A stretch of 64,000 bases of DNA from Azospirillum brasilense (GCF_003349955.1 NZ_QLKQ01000009.1:62001-126000), one strand, 5' to 3'; shown: positions 25,124 through 34,044, counted from the first letter of the stretch. A program made the numbers and translations. Notes: generated from the letters alone by a model not told the origin.

Positions 25124-27190
25124 ATGCCCCGCATCCTCAATCACGCGCCGTGGCTGGTCCTCGCCGTGCTGGGCGCCTTCGCGCTCGGCACGGTCGCGCT
25201 GGCGCGCGGCGAGACCATCAACGCCCTCTGGCTGGTCGTGGCCGCCGTCTGTACGTATCTGGTCTCCTACCGCTATTACAGCCTGTTCATCGCCACCCGC
25301 GTCATGCGGCTGGACCCGGCGCGCCCGACGCCGGCGGTGCGCCACAACGACGGGTTGGATTACGTCCCGACCAACCAGTACGTCCTGTTCGGCCACCATT
25401 TCGCGGCCATCGCCGGCGCTGGCCCGCTGGTTGGCCCGGTGCTGGCGGCCCAGATGGGCTATCTGCCGGGCATGCTGTGGATTCTCGCCGGCGTGGTGGT
25501 CGCCGGGGCGGTGCAGGATTTCATGATCCTGTTCGTCTCGATGCGCCGCGACGGGCGGTCGCTCGGCGAACTGATCAAGGCCGAGCTGGGGGACATCCCC
25601 GGCGTCATCGCCCTGTTCGGCACCTTCATGATCATGGTCATCATCCTGGCGGTGCTGGCCCTGGTCGTGGTCAAGGCGCTGACCAACAGCCCGTGGGGCT
25701 TCTTCACGGTCGCCGCCACCGTCCCGATCGCCCTGTTCATGGGCGTCTACATGCGCTTCATCCGCCCCGGCCGGATCGGCGAAATCTCCATCATCGGCTT
25801 CTTCCTGCTGATCGCCGCCATCCTGCTCGGCGGGCAGGTCGCGCAGAGCGAGACCTGGGCGCCGGTCTTCACGCTGACCGGCATCCAGATCACCTGGATC
25901 CTGATCGGCTACGGCTTCGTGGCGTCGGTGCTGCCGGTGTGGCTGCTTCTGGCGCCGCGCGATTATCTGTCGACCTTCCTCAAGGTCGGCACCATCGTGA
26001 TGCTGGCGCTGTGCATCCTGCTCGTCGCGCCGCCGATGAAGATGCCCAGCGTCACCCGCTTCATCGATGGCACCGGCCCGGTGTGGTCGGGCAGCCTGTT
26101 CCCGTTCCTGTTCATCACCATCGCCTGCGGCGCGGTGTCGGGCTTCCACGCCCTGATCTCGTCGGGCACCACGCCGAAGATGGTGGAGAACGAACTCCAC
26201 ACCCGCTTCATCGGCTACGGTGGCATGCTGACGGAGTCCTTCGTCGCCGTCATGGCGCTGGTCGCCGCCTCCTGCATCGAGCCGGGCATCTATTTCGCCA
26301 TGAACAGCCCGCCCGCGCTGCTCGGCACCACGGCGGAGTCGGCGGCCCAGGTCATCAACAGCTGGGGCTTCGTCATCACGCCGGAGATGATCACCCGGAC
26401 GGCGCAGGACGTCGGCGAGGTGAGCATCCTGTCGCGGGCCGGCGGCGCGCCGACCCTGGCGGTCGGCATGGCGCAGATCTTCTCCGAGCTGTTCGGCGGC
26501 AAGGGCATGATGGCCTTCTGGTACCATTTCGCCATCCTGTTCGAGGCGCTGTTCATCCTGACCGCCGTCGACGCCGGCACCCGCGCCGGGCGGTTCATGC
26601 TGCAGGACCTGCTGGGCGTCTTCTTCAAGCCGCTGCAGCGCACGGCGTCCTGGGCCGGCAACCTGATCGCCACCGGCCTGTGCGTCGCCGCCTGGGGCTA
26701 CATCCTCTATCAGGGGGTGGTCGATCCGTTGGGCGGCATCAACACCTTCTGGCCGCTGTTCGGCATCTCCAACCAGATGCTGGCGGGGATCGCCCTGATC
26801 CTGGCCACGGTGGTGCTGTTCCGGATGAAGCGGGAGCGCTACGCCTGGGTGACCATGGTGCCGGCGGCATGGCTGCTGATCTGCACCCTGACCGCGGGCG
26901 TGCAGAAGGTCTTCCACAGCAACCCGGCGATCGGCTTCCTCGCCCACGCCGAGCGCTTCAGCACCGCCGCCAACGAGGGCCGGCTGCTCGCCCCGGCGAC
27001 CTCGATGGAGCAGATGCGGCAGGTGATCTTCAACGATTACCTGGACGCGGCCCTGGCCTCGCTGTTCGTTCTGGTGGTGCTGGCGGTGCTGGTCTTCGGT
27101 GTCCTGTCCTGCCTGAAGGCATTGCGCAGCGACCGCCCGACGACACGGGAAATCCCGACGGGTGGCGCCACCGCGCGGGCCGGGGATTGA
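25124..27190 (+). CDS. cstA: Carbon starvation protein A-family transporter (CstA/BtsT)
   Basis: Inner-membrane transporter of 688 residues with many hydrophobic helices. Members CstA and BtsT of E. coli import pyruvate and possibly peptides. Conserved blocks include RHNDGLDYVPTNQYVLFGHH near the N-terminus, FAAIAGAGPLVGPVLAAQMGY, a SGFHALISSGTTPKM segment and AVDAGTRAGRFMLQD. The ATG at 25124 is preceded by GGGAGGAG with optimal spacing. The ybdD-like gene follows after 28 bp, the standard partner arrangement. A substrate choice between pyruvate and another small acid cannot be made from sequence. No LytTR-type operator was recognised upstream. Confidence 0.93.
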   Translation: MPRILNHAPWLVLAVLGAFALGTVALARGETINALWLVVAAVCTYLVSYRYYSLFIATRVMRLDPARPTPAVRHNDGLDYVPTNQYVLFGHHFAAIAGAGPLVGPVLAAQMGYLPGMLWILAGVVVAGAVQDFMILFVSMRRDGRSLGELIKAELGDIPGVIALFGTFMIMVIILAVLALVVVKALTNSPWGFFTVAATVPIALFMGVYMRFIRPGRIGEISIIGFFLLIAAILLGGQVAQSETWAPVFTLTGIQITWILIGYGFVASVLPVWLLLAPRDYLSTFLKVGTIVMLALCILLVAPPMKMPSVTRFIDGTGPVWSGSLFPFLFITIACGAVSGFHALISSGTTPKMVENELHTRFIGYGGMLTESFVAVMALVAASCIEPGIYFAMNSPPALLGTTAESAAQVINSWGFVITPEMITRTAQDVGEVSILSRAGGAPTLAVGMAQIFSELFGGKGMMAFWYHFAILFEALFILTAVDAGTRAGRFMLQDLLGVFFKPLQRTASWAGNLIATGLCVAAWGYILYQGVVDPLGGINTFWPLFGISNQMLAGIALILATVVLFRMKRERYAWVTMVPAAWLLICTLTAGVQKVFHSNPAIGFLAHAERFSTAANEGRLLAPATSMEQMRQVIFNDYLDAALASLFVLVVLAVLVFGVLSCLKALRSDRPTTREIPTGGATARAGD

Positions 27191-27218
27191 ACGCTGCATC
27201 TTGGAAAAAGGACGACCG

Positions 27219-27422
27219 ATGAGCGGCTTGAAAAGCAACCTCAGCCGGTTCCGCGGTTACTTCGAGCAGACGGCCAAGCTCATGGTCGGGGTGCCGGATT
27301 ACGACACCTATCTGGAGCACATGCGGACCCGGCACCCCGACCAGCCGGCGATGACCTACACCGAATTCCTCGACAACCGCCTGCAAGCCCGTTACGGCGC
27401 CGGCAAGGCGGGGTGTTGCTGA
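27219..27422 (+). CDS. YbdD/YjiX-family small protein
   Basis: Protein of 67 residues that starts MSGLKSNLSRFRGYFEQTA and contains the family block LMVGVPDYDTYLEHM, followed by PDQPAMTYTEFLDNRLQARYG. The family (DUF466) is almost always encoded beside CstA/BtsT-type transporters and is thought to act with them. The internal ATG at 27219 is chosen for length and family N-terminus, with AAAAAGGAC upstream. The C-terminus ends with two cysteines (GCC), a feature worth noting but of unknown role. Confidence 0.92.
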   Translation: MSGLKSNLSRFRGYFEQTAKLMVGVPDYDTYLEHMRTRHPDQPAMTYTEFLDNRLQARYGAGKAGCC

Positions 27423-27432
27423 GGGGTGTTGT

Positions 27433-27550
27433 CCCCTCTCCCCCCTGGGGAGAGGGTTAGGTGAGGGGGTTGCGCTATTGCCGGACGCACCAGCCACGCG
27501 CAACCCCCTCACCGGCCCTTCGGGCCACCCTCTTCCCAGGGGGGAGAGGG
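27433..27550. repeat. Palindromic intergenic repeat, copy B
   Basis: Element lying between the convergent ybdD-like gene and membrane-protein gene. It has CCCTCTCCCCCCTGGGGAGAGGG, a GTGAGGGGGTTGCG/CGCAACCCCCTCAC stem, the GGCCC-TTC-GGGCC hairpin, and an outer CCCTCTTCCC/GGGGAGAGGG-type arm. It lacks the additional right-hand extension present in copies A and D. It may also act as a bidirectional terminator. Confidence 0.85.
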
Positions 27551-27565
27551 CTATGACCGAGCCGC

Positions 27566-28084
27566 TCAAGCCGGCTCGAAGCGCAGGATGTCCGGGGTCC
27601 GCATGTCGGCGGGGATCGGAGCGTCCTTGGCGGCGCCGCGCATGGCGACGGGCGGGCGCGGCAGGCCGCTGCGGTCGCTGTAGTCGGGGTGCGGCGTCCA
27701 GGCCGTCGCCTCCTCCCGGTGCAGCATCGCCGTGCACAGCACGTCGAGCGCCGTCACCGCCGCGACCGCGCCCAGCGCCGTGGCGACGTTCTCCCGGCGC
27801 GGGTTGCCGTCGTGATGCGCCGACGCCAGCGTGGCGAGGTCCAGCGCGTCCCCGGCGATCCGTCCCCACATCCAGGGGCGGGCGTCGCCCAGCGCCAGCA
27901 GGCCGACGCCGGTCGCCACCTCGCGGGCGCCATAGGCGCGGATCAGCCCGGCCTGCTCCTCCATCCCCATCCAGCGGGCAATCCGGCGCCCGGCCACCAA
28001 TTCGGCCACGCCCAGCCCGATGCTGAACCAGCCCAAACCGCGGGCCAACCGGTCCGCGGACGAGTTCCGTCGGTAATACGCCAT
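27566..28084 (-). CDS. Small hypothetical membrane protein
   Basis: Protein of 172 residues that I cannot assign to a named family with confidence. The N-terminus RNSSADRLARGLGWFSIGLGVAELVAG and following GLIRAYGAREVATGVGLLALG suggest two helices; a later AALGAVAAVTALDVLCTAML segment gives one or two more. The C-terminal 45 residues are soluble and proline-rich. The N-terminal block is common in alphaproteobacterial membrane proteins, sometimes fused to cyclase/dehydrase-like domains. It follows the alcohol dehydrogenase gene by 14 bp and likely belongs to the same stress-type operon. Confidence 0.8.
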   Translation of the reverse strand: MAYYRRNSSADRLARGLGWFSIGLGVAELVAGRRIARWMGMEEQAGLIRAYGAREVATGVGLLALGDARPWMWGRIAGDALDLATLASAHHDGNPRRENVATALGAVAAVTALDVLCTAMLHREEATAWTPHPDYSDRSGLPRPPVAMRGAAKDAPIPADMRTPDILRFEPA

Positions 28085-28098
28085 GACGCCCCTCCCTG

Positions 28099-29271
28099 TT
28101 ACGGCTTGAGCACGACCTTGATGCAGCCGTCCCGCTTGTCGCGGAAGGTCTGGTACATGCCCGGCCCGTCGGCCAGCCCCACGGTGTGGGTGATGACGAA
28201 GGACGGGTCGATCTGGCCCTCCTGGATGCGGCGCAGCAGGTCGTCGGTCCAGCGGTTGACGTGGGTCTGGCCCATCCGCCAGGTCAGGCCCTTGTTCATC
28301 GACATGCCGAAGGGGACCTTGTCAATCAGCCCGCCATAGACGCCGGGGATCGACAGCGTGCCGGCGGGGCGGCAGACATACATCATCTCGCGCAGCACAT
28401 GGGCGCGGTCGGATTCCAGGGCCAGCGCCTGCTTGGCGCGGTCGTACATGGAATCGAGCGTGGCGGTGGCGTGCGCCTCCATGCCGACGGCGTCGATGCA
28501 CTTCTCCGGACCCTTGCCGCCGGTCAGCTCGTTCAGCCGCTCGACGACGCTTTCCTCTTCGAAGTTGATGGTGATGGCGCCGCCGGCCTTGGCCATGGAC
28601 AGGCGCTCGGGCACGCGGTCGATGGCGATGACCTGCTTGGCGCCCAGGAGGACGGCGCTGCGGATCGTCATCTGCCCGACCGGGCCGCAACCCCAGATCG
28701 CCACCGTGTCGGTCGGCTGGATGTCGCACTGCGCCGCCGCCTGCCAGCCGGTGGGGAAGATGTCGCCGAGGAACAGCACCTGCTCGTCGGTCAGCCCGTC
28801 CGGGATCTTCACGTGGGTGCGGTCGGCGAAGGGGACGCGCACATACTCCGCCTGCCCGCCCGGATAGCCGCCGGTCAGGTGGGTGTAGCCGAACAGCCCG
28901 GCGGTGGTGTGGCCGAACAGCTTGTCGGCCATCGCCTTGTTGCGGTTGGAGCGTTCACAGACCGAATAGTTGCCGCGGCGGCACTGGTCGCACTCGCCGC
29001 ACCAGATGGTGAAGGGCACGACGACGCGGTCGCCGACCTTCAGGGCGCTCTTGGCCTCGGCCCCGACATCGACGACCTCGCCCATGAACTCGTGGCCCAT
29101 GATGTCGCCCTTCTCCATGCCGGGCATGAAGTGGTCGTAGAGATGCAGATCCGAACCGCAGATGGCGCAGGACGTGACCTTGACGATGGCGTCGCGGGGC
29201 TGCTCGATCTCCGGGTCGGGGACGGTGTCGTAACGGATGTCCGCGGTGCCGTGCCAGACCAGGGCTTTCAT
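28099..29271 (-). CDS. Zinc-dependent alcohol dehydrogenase (formaldehyde-dehydrogenase-like)
   Basis: Cytoplasmic medium-chain dehydrogenase of 390 residues. Catalytic zinc ligands are C38, H60 and E61 (CAICGSD, MGHEFMG); structural zinc cysteines are C91, C94, C97 and C105. The Rossmann motif is GCGPVGQ. An insertion relative to short ADHs ([20 protein letters not shown] and the [18 protein letters not shown] region) is typical of glutathione-independent formaldehyde dehydrogenase-like and related zinc ADHs. The start is supported by GGAGGAG 7 nt upstream. The gene follows a short-chain dehydrogenase by 47 bp and precedes the membrane protein gene by 14 bp. Physiological substrate is unknown. 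Confidence 0.92.
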   Translation of the reverse strand: MKALVWHGTADIRYDTVPDPEIEQPRDAIVKVTSCAICGSDLHLYDHFMPGMEKGDIMGHEFMGEVVDVGAEAKSALKVGDRVVVPFTIWCGECDQCRRGNYSVCERSNRNKAMADKLFGHTTAGLFGYTHLTGGYPGGQAEYVRVPFADRTHVKIPDGLTDEQVLFLGDIFPTGWQAAAQCDIQPTDTVAIWGCGPVGQMTIRSAVLLGAKQVIAIDRVPERLSMAKAGGAITINFEEESVVERLNELTGGKGPEKCIDAVGMEAHATATLDSMYDRAKQALALESDRAHVLREMMYVCRPAGTLSIPGVYGGLIDKVPFGMSMNKGLTWRMGQTHVNRWTDDLLRRIQEGQIDPSFVITHTVGLADGPGMYQTFRDKRDGCIKVVLKP

Positions 29272-29318
29272 GGGAAGCTCCTCCGTGGGGGGGTGGGGAT
29301 GGGGCGGCAGACCGTCGA

Positions 29319-30110
29319 TCAGTGATGGCCCGAGCCGGGCTCGGCCTGCTTGCGGTGCTGCTCGGCCAGCACGCCGGAAGGCGTCACGGCGGCCACGGCG
29401 GTCTGCAGCTTGTTCTTCCAGCCAGCCACCACGTCGCCGTCGCCGCGCATCATCGCGTCGAAGCCGACCTTGGCGACCATCGCCGGGTCGTCCTTCTTGC
29501 CTTGGCCGATCCGGGTGTCCTCCATGCCGGCGCGCTCGAAGAACTCGGTGTCGGTGGCGCCGGGCATCAGGCAGGTGACCGTCACCCCGGAGTCCTTGAT
29601 CTCGTGGCGCAGCGCGAAGGAGAAGGAATCGATGAAGGCCTTCGTGCCGTTGTAGACCGCCTGATAAGTGCCGGGCATGAAGCCGGCGATCGAACCGGTG
29701 ATCAGGATGCGGCCCTGCTTGCGGTCGCGCATGCCGCGCCCGACCTTCTGGATCAGGTACAGCGTGCCGGTGATGTTGGTGTCGATGACGTGCCGGGCCT
29801 CCTGGAAATCCTGATCGAGGAAGCCGTGGCCCAGCCCGTGGCCGGCGTTGGCGAGCAGGGCGTCGACCGGCCGGCCCTTCACCGCCGCGCAGAGCGTGTC
29901 GACGCCGTCGAGGGTGGCGAGGTCCGCCTGAACCGTCTCCACCGTGACGCCGAGCGCGCGCAGCTCCTTGGCGGCCTCCTCGATGGCCGGATCGTCGGCG
30001 GCAATCAGGAGGTCGAAGCCGTTCCGGGCGCATTCCTTGGCGAGTTCGAGCCCGATGCCGGTGGACGCCCCGGTGACGATGGCAAGGGAATGGGTGGCTG
30101 CACGAGCCAT
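29319..30110 (-). CDS. Short-chain dehydrogenase
   Basis: NAD(P)-dependent oxidoreductase of 263 residues. TGASTGIG (13-20) binds cofactor; the NAG motif is [10 protein letters not shown], and Ser140, Tyr153 and Lys157 are catalytic. The [22 protein letters not shown] block resembles DltE/YqjQ-type dehydrogenases. AGAGGA lies upstream of the ATG. First gene of a three-gene minus-strand unit behind a candidate EcfG-type promoter; co-occurrence with zinc ADH and a small membrane protein is common in stress-induced loci of alphaproteobacteria. Confidence 0.92.
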   Translation of the reverse strand: MARAATHSLAIVTGASTGIGLELAKECARNGFDLLIAADDPAIEEAAKELRALGVTVETVQADLATLDGVDTLCAAVKGRPVDALLANAGHGLGHGFLDQDFQEARHVIDTNITGTLYLIQKVGRGMRDRKQGRILITGSIAGFMPGTYQAVYNGTKAFIDSFSFALRHEIKDSGVTVTCLMPGATDTEFFERAGMEDTRIGQGKKDDPAMVAKVGFDAMMRGDGDVVAGWKNKLQTAVAAVTPSGVLAEQHRKQAEPGSGHH

Positions 30111-30151
30111 GGGAACGGTCCTCTTTGCGAAGCGGGAGAGTCCCTCAACCC

Positions 30152-30177
30152 AACTGGCACCGACAGCCGTTGGTTCC
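30152..30177 (-). promoter_or_regulatory. Candidate EcfG (general stress sigma factor) promoter
   Basis: On the minus strand GGAACC (30177-30172) is followed by AGTT (30155-30152). GGAAC and AGTT are separated by 17 nt. The alphaproteobacterial general-stress consensus is GGAAC-N16/17-CGTT, so the -35 is perfect and the -10 differs at one base. The -10 ends 41 nt before the ATG of the SDR gene, a normal distance. The downstream genes are of stress type. Confidence 0.55.
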
Positions 30178-30324
30178 GCCTTTTTCGCCGCCGTCCTTTG
30201 CCATTCGGGGCAAGCGCAGCGAAGCGATGCCGCGGAAAAGTGCATAAGTCTTAATCAGGTCGGCCTCGTGCCCAATTTTTGATCGCGCTAAGGGTCAGGC
30301 CCCAGCGTTTCCGCGCCGTTCCGG

Positions 30325-30341
30325 TTGGCACGCCGCTTGCT
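30325..30341 (+). promoter_or_regulatory. Consensus sigma-54 promoter
   Basis: TTGGCACGCCGCTTGCT fits the RpoN consensus YTGGCACG-N4-TTGCW at every fixed position, with 10 bp between GG (30327-30328) and GC (30339-30340). The predicted start, about 12 nt downstream near 30352, lies inside the GntR operator palindrome, leaving a leader of about 26 nt before the GntR ATG. An NtrC-type upstream activating sequence was looked for and not clearly found. Confidence 0.7.
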
Positions 30342-30347
30342 CAACAG

Positions 30348-30361
30348 TCTTGTATACAAGA
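30348..30361. promoter_or_regulatory. GntR/FadR-type operator palindrome
   Basis: TCTTGTATACAAGA is a perfect 14-bp palindrome with the TTGTATACAA core common to FadR-subfamily GntR regulators. It ends 16 bp before the regulator's start codon and overlaps the transcription start predicted from the sigma-54 promoter. Autorepression is the natural reading. Confidence 0.75.
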
Positions 30362-30377
30362 TTGGTGCGGCAGCCTG

Positions 30378-31055
30378 ATGACCCAGCTTCCCGACAGCAT
30401 CGAAGACAGCGTGATCTCCGCCATCCTGGGCGGCCGCCTTCGGCCCGGCACCCGGCTGGGCGAGGCGAAGCTGGCCGAGGTCTACGGCGTGTCCCGCACC
30501 CGCGTGCGCGAGGCGATGATGCGGCTGGAGACGCGTGGCATCGTCCATGTCAGCGCCCGGCGCGGCTGGTTCGTCGTCGAGCCCTCGGCGACGGAGGCGC
30601 GGGCCGCCTTCCAGGCGCGGCGGGTGATCGAGACCGGGATGCTGCGCGATCTGCACACGCTTCCGGGGGACGCCGTCGCCCACCTGCGCGCCCATGTCGA
30701 GGAGGAGCGCGAGGCGCTGCACACCGGCCATGTCGGGTCGCGCACCTGCCTGCTCGGCGACTTCCACATCCACCTCGCCCACGCCTTCGGCAACGCCTTC
30801 CTGACCGACATCCTGCGCGACCTGACCGCGCGCACGACGCTGGTCTCGATGCTCTACCAGTCCGACCAGGACGCCGCGGCGTCCAGCGACGACCACGCCG
30901 GCATCGTGACGCTGCTGGCCGACGGCGACTACGCCGGGGCGGCGCGGCTGATGGACGAGCACATCCGGCGGGTCGAGGACGGCCTCGACCTCGCCGCCGC
31001 CCCCGATCCCCTGGCCGGCCTGCGCGAGATCCTCTCGCCCGGCGCCCCCGCCTGA
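30378..31055 (+). CDS. GntR-family regulator (FCD domain, FadR subfamily)
   Basis: Regulator of 225 residues. N-terminal winged helix includes IEDSVISAILGGRLRPGTRL and VSRTRVREAMMRLETRGIV; the all-helical FCD effector domain follows with metal/ligand residues in GDFHIHLAHAFGNAFL and the terminal HIRRVEDGLDL helix. The ATG at 30378 is selected for family length and because the 99 bp before it include the sigma-54 promoter and the operator. It precedes the amino-acid importer genes by only 49 bp, so it is probably co-transcribed with and controls them. Confidence 0.92.
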   Translation: MTQLPDSIEDSVISAILGGRLRPGTRLGEAKLAEVYGVSRTRVREAMMRLETRGIVHVSARRGWFVVEPSATEARAAFQARRVIETGMLRDLHTLPGDAVAHLRAHVEEEREALHTGHVGSRTCLLGDFHIHLAHAFGNAFLTDILRDLTARTTLVSMLYQSDQDAAASSDDHAGIVTLLADGDYAGAARLMDEHIRRVEDGLDLAAAPDPLAGLREILSPGAPA

Positions 31056-31104
31056 CCCTTTCACGCAAACCATTCCATCCAGCAAAACCGGAGGAGTTAG
31101 AGAC

Positions 31105-31896
31105 ATGAAGCGCAGGACCCTGCTCGCCCTGGCCGTCGCCGCCGTCGCCGGCCTGTCCATCGCCCAGGCCCCGGCCGCGCGGGCCGACGCCCTTCAGGAC
31201 ATCACCAAGCGCGGCACGCTGCGCGTCGCCGTTCCGCAGGACTTCCCGCCCTTCGGCTCGGTCGGCCCGGACATGGCCCCGCTCGGCTACGACATCGACG
31301 TGGCCAAGCTGATCGGCGCCAAGATGGGCGTGAAGGTGGAGTTGGTGCCGGTCACCAGCGCCAACCGCATCCCCTTCCTGCAGACCAACAAGGTCGATCT
31401 GGTGATCTCCAGCCTCGGCAAGAACGCCGAGCGCGAGAAGGTCATCGACTTCACCGACGCCTACGCGCCCTTCTTCAACGGCGTCTTCGCCCCGGCCGGC
31501 GTCACCGCCGCGAAGCCGGAGGATCTGGCCGGCAAGACCGTCGGCGTGACCCGCGGCGCCATCGAGGATCTGGAGCTGACCAAGATCGCCCCGGCCGACG
31601 CGGTCATCAAGCGCTACGAGGACAACAACGGCACCATCTCCGCCTTCCTGTCCGGTCAGGTCGAGGTGGTGGCGACCGGAAACGTCGTGGCGGCGGCGAT
31701 CCTCGCCCGCAACCCGCCGAAGCGGCCGGAGCTGAAGTTCCTCATCAAGAACTCCCCCTGCTACATCGGCCTGAGCAAGGAGCAGCCGGCCCTGCTGGAG
31801 AAGCTGAACGGCATCCTGGCGGCGGCCAAGGCCGACGGCTCGCTGAACGCCATCGCGCAGAAGTGGCTGTCCGCCGACCTGCCGAAGGACCTTTGA
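31105..31896 (+). CDS. Polar amino-acid ABC importer binding protein (family 3)
   Basis: Periplasmic protein of 263 residues, preceded by CGGAGGAG. Signal peptide about residues 1-28, ending ARA before DALQD. Family 3 marks are GTLRVAVPQDFPPF near the N-terminus, PLGYDIDVAKLIGAKMG, VDLVISSLGKNAEREKVIDFT and the Arg-containing ligand loop GVTRGAIEDLEL. The Glu/Asp/Gln or basic amino-acid specificity cannot be read. The binding protein heads the transport genes, followed by two permeases and an ATPase. Association with a sigma-54 promoter suggests use during nitrogen limitation. Confidence 0.94.
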   Translation: MKRRTLLALAVAAVAGLSIAQAPAARADALQDITKRGTLRVAVPQDFPPFGSVGPDMAPLGYDIDVAKLIGAKMGVKVELVPVTSANRIPFLQTNKVDLVISSLGKNAEREKVIDFTDAYAPFFNGVFAPAGVTAAKPEDLAGKTVGVTRGAIEDLELTKIAPADAVIKRYEDNNGTISAFLSGQVEVVATGNVVAAAILARNPPKRPELKFLIKNSPCYIGLSKEQPALLEKLNGILAAAKADGSLNAIAQKWLSADLPKDL

Positions 31897-31935
31897 CCCA
31901 GGGACCTCTAAGGACGATGGGGCCGGGGCGTCGCG

Positions 31936-31951
31936 GGTGGCTTCGGCCGCC
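31936..31951 (+). other. UUCG-capped hairpin 3' of the binding-protein gene
   Basis: GGTGGC-TTCG-GCCGCC folds to a six-pair stem with one G-U pair and a stable UUCG tetraloop, 39 nt after the binding-protein stop. No T-run follows. Such structures can protect upstream mRNA and leave the binding protein in excess over permease. Confidence 0.45.
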
Positions 31952-31990
31952 ACGGCGGCCCGGCGCACGGGGGGCTGACCGGAGGGCCGC

Positions 31991-32662
31991 ATGACCTACC
32001 GCTTCGATTATTCGTGGATCGCCGAATACTGGCCCGTCATTCTGAAGGGGCTGGTGACGACGGTCGAACTGACCCTGATCGGCACGCTGTTCGGGGTGGC
32101 GCTGGGCATCGCCTGCGCCTGGACGCGGTCGCTCGGCCCGCGCTGGCTGCGCCCGCCGGTCGTCGCCTATGTCGAGCTGATCCGCAACACGCCCTTCCTG
32201 ATCCAGCTCTTCTTCATCTTCTTCGGCCTGCCGTCGCTCGGCGTGCAGATGACCGAGTTCCAGGCGGCGGTTCTGGCGATGGTCATCAACCTCGGCGCCT
32301 ACAGCGGCGAGATCATCCGCGCCGGCATCGAGGCCACCCCGCGCGGCCAGTTTGAGGCCGGGGCCAGCCTCGCCATGACGCGATTCGAGACCTTCCGCCA
32401 CGTCGTGCTGATTCCGGCGCTGCAACGGATCTGGCCGGCGCTGTCGTCGCAGATCGTCATCGTCATGCTCGGCTCGTCGGTGGTGTCGCAGATCGCGGCG
32501 GAGGACATCACCTTCGCCGCAAACTTCATCCAGTCGCGGACCTTCCGCGCCTTCGAGAGCTATTTCCTGACCACCGGCCTCTACCTGTTGCTGGCGCTGG
32601 CTCTGCGGCAGGCGCTGCGCGGCGTCGGAAACAGGCTGTTCCCGCGGAGGGCCGCGCGATGA
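31991..32662 (+). CDS. Polar amino-acid ABC importer permease (HisM/GlnP family)
   Basis: Inner-membrane permease of 223 residues with about five helices. Family marks include YVELIRNTPFLIQLFFIFFGL and the EAA-like loop GIEATPRGQFEAGASLAM. It begins after the hairpin-containing 94-bp spacer with CGGAGGG upstream of the ATG and overlaps the next gene by 4 bp. It forms a heterodimeric channel with the next permease. Confidence 0.94.
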   Translation: MTYRFDYSWIAEYWPVILKGLVTTVELTLIGTLFGVALGIACAWTRSLGPRWLRPPVVAYVELIRNTPFLIQLFFIFFGLPSLGVQMTEFQAAVLAMVINLGAYSGEIIRAGIEATPRGQFEAGASLAMTRFETFRHVVLIPALQRIWPALSSQIVIVMLGSSVVSQIAAEDITFAANFIQSRTFRAFESYFLTTGLYLLLALALRQALRGVGNRLFPRRAAR

Positions 32663-33318
32663 TGACCTTCACCCTGTGGGACATCCTGCGCAACCTGCTG
32701 CTGGCGGCGCGCTGGACGGTGGTCCTCTCGCTCGTCTCCTTCATCGGCGGCGGGCTGTTGGGGATGGCGCTGCTCTACCTGCGGATCGGCAAGGCGCGGG
32801 CCGGACGGATGTTCGTCCAGGGCTATGTCGAGCTGTTCCAGGGCACGCCGCTGCTGATGCAGCTCTTCCTGGCCTTCTTCGGGCTCGGCCTGTTCGGCAT
32901 CGACGTGCCGGCCTGGCTGGCCGCCGGGCTGGCGCTGATCCTGTGGACGGCGGCCTTCCTGGTGGAGATCTGGCGCGGCTGCGTGGAATCGGTGGCCCGC
33001 GGCCAGTGGGAGGCGTCGGCCAGCCTTGGCATGGGCTACGTCCAGCAGATGCGCTACGTGATCCTGCCCCAGGCGGTGCGGGTCGCCGTCCCGCCCACCG
33101 TCGGCTTCTCCGTGCAGGTGGTGAAGGGCACGGCGCTGACCTCGATCATCGGCTTCGTGGAGCTGTCCAAGGCCGGCACGGTCGTCACCAACGCGACCTT
33201 CGAACCCTTCACCGTCTACGGGCTGGTCGCCCTGATCTATTTCGCGCTGTGCTGGCCCCTGTCCAAGAGCAGCCAGATTCTGGAAAGGAAGCTCAATGTC
33301 GCTCATCGCAATCACTGA
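32659..33318 (+). CDS. Polar amino-acid ABC importer permease (HisQ/GltJ family)
   Basis: Inner-membrane permease of 219 residues. Family marks include GYVELFQGTPLLMQLFLAFFG and RGCVESVARGQWEASASLGM, followed by ILPQAVRVAVPPTVG. It overlaps the first permease gene by 4 bp and the ATPase gene by 23 bp, which implies tight translational coupling of all three products. Confidence 0.94.
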   Translation: MMTFTLWDILRNLLLAARWTVVLSLVSFIGGGLLGMALLYLRIGKARAGRMFVQGYVELFQGTPLLMQLFLAFFGLGLFGIDVPAWLAAGLALILWTAAFLVEIWRGCVESVARGQWEASASLGMGYVQQMRYVILPQAVRVAVPPTVGFSVQVVKGTALTSIIGFVELSKAGTVVTNATFEPFTVYGLVALIYFALCWPLSKSSQILERKLNVAHRNH

Positions 33319-34030
33319 GGTGAAGAAGCGCTTCGGCGACGTCGAAGTCCTGAAGGGGATCAACCTGGACGTCGAGCGCGGCGAGGTCGTCGCCATCATC
33401 GGCAAGAGCGGTTCGGGCAAGAGCACGCTTCTGCGCTGCGTCAACGGGCTGGAGATGATCGACGACGGCTCGATCATGGTGGCCGGCGCCCAGCTCATCG
33501 ACGATGAGCTTCACCTGAAGGCGTTGCGGCTGAAGGTCGGCATGATCTTCCAGCAGTTCAACCTGTTCCCGCACCTGTCGGCGGGGCGCAACGTCATGCT
33601 GTCGCAGATGGTCGTCAAGAAGACCCCCGCGCGCGAGGCGGAGGCGATGGCCCGCCGCATGCTGGAGCGGGTGGGCTTGGGCCACAAGTTCGACGCCTAC
33701 CCCGACCAGCTCTCCGGCGGGCAGCAGCAGCGCGTCGCCATCGCGCGGGCGCTGTCGATGCAGCCGATGGCCCTGCTGTGCGACGAGATCACCTCGGCCC
33801 TCGACCCGGAGCTGGTGAACGAGGTGCTGGCCGTGGTGAAGGAACTGGCCGCCGACGGCATGACGCTGATGATGGTGACCCACGAGATGCGCTTCGCCCG
33901 CGAGGTCTGCGACCGGGTCGTCTTCATGCACCAGGGCCGCGTGCACGAGATCGGCCCGCCCGAGGAGGTCTTCGGCAACCCCCGGACCCCGGAGCTCCGG
34001 CAGTTCCTGGGGGCGCAACTGGTCGTCTGA
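33296..34030 (+). CDS. Polar amino-acid ABC importer ATPase (GlnQ/HisP family)
   Basis: Cytoplasmic ATPase of 244 residues. Walker A GKSGSGKST, Q-loop MIFQQFNLFPHL, signature LSGGQQQRVAIARAL, Walker B ALLCDEITSALD and H-loop MVTHEM are complete. Walker B has ITSALD, as in several PAAT members. GGAAAGGAAG precedes the ATG. Last gene of the unit; palindromic repeat copy C follows after 14 bp and separates it from the convergent SGNH hydrolase gene. Confidence 0.95.
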   Translation: MSLIAITEVKKRFGDVEVLKGINLDVERGEVVAIIGKSGSGKSTLLRCVNGLEMIDDGSIMVAGAQLIDDELHLKALRLKVGMIFQQFNLFPHLSAGRNVMLSQMVVKKTPAREAEAMARRMLERVGLGHKFDAYPDQLSGGQQQRVAIARALSMQPMALLCDEITSALDPELVNEVLAVVKELAADGMTLMMVTHEMRFAREVCDRVVFMHQGRVHEIGPPEEVFGNPRTPELRQFLGAQLVV

Positions 34031-34044
34031 CGGGTGAAGGATAT

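Noticed and set aside
30198..30213. TTGCC-N6-GGCAA as an NtrC activator site
   Set aside because: It does not match the NtrC consensus (TGCACC/GGTGCA arms), so it was not tied to the sigma-54 promoter.
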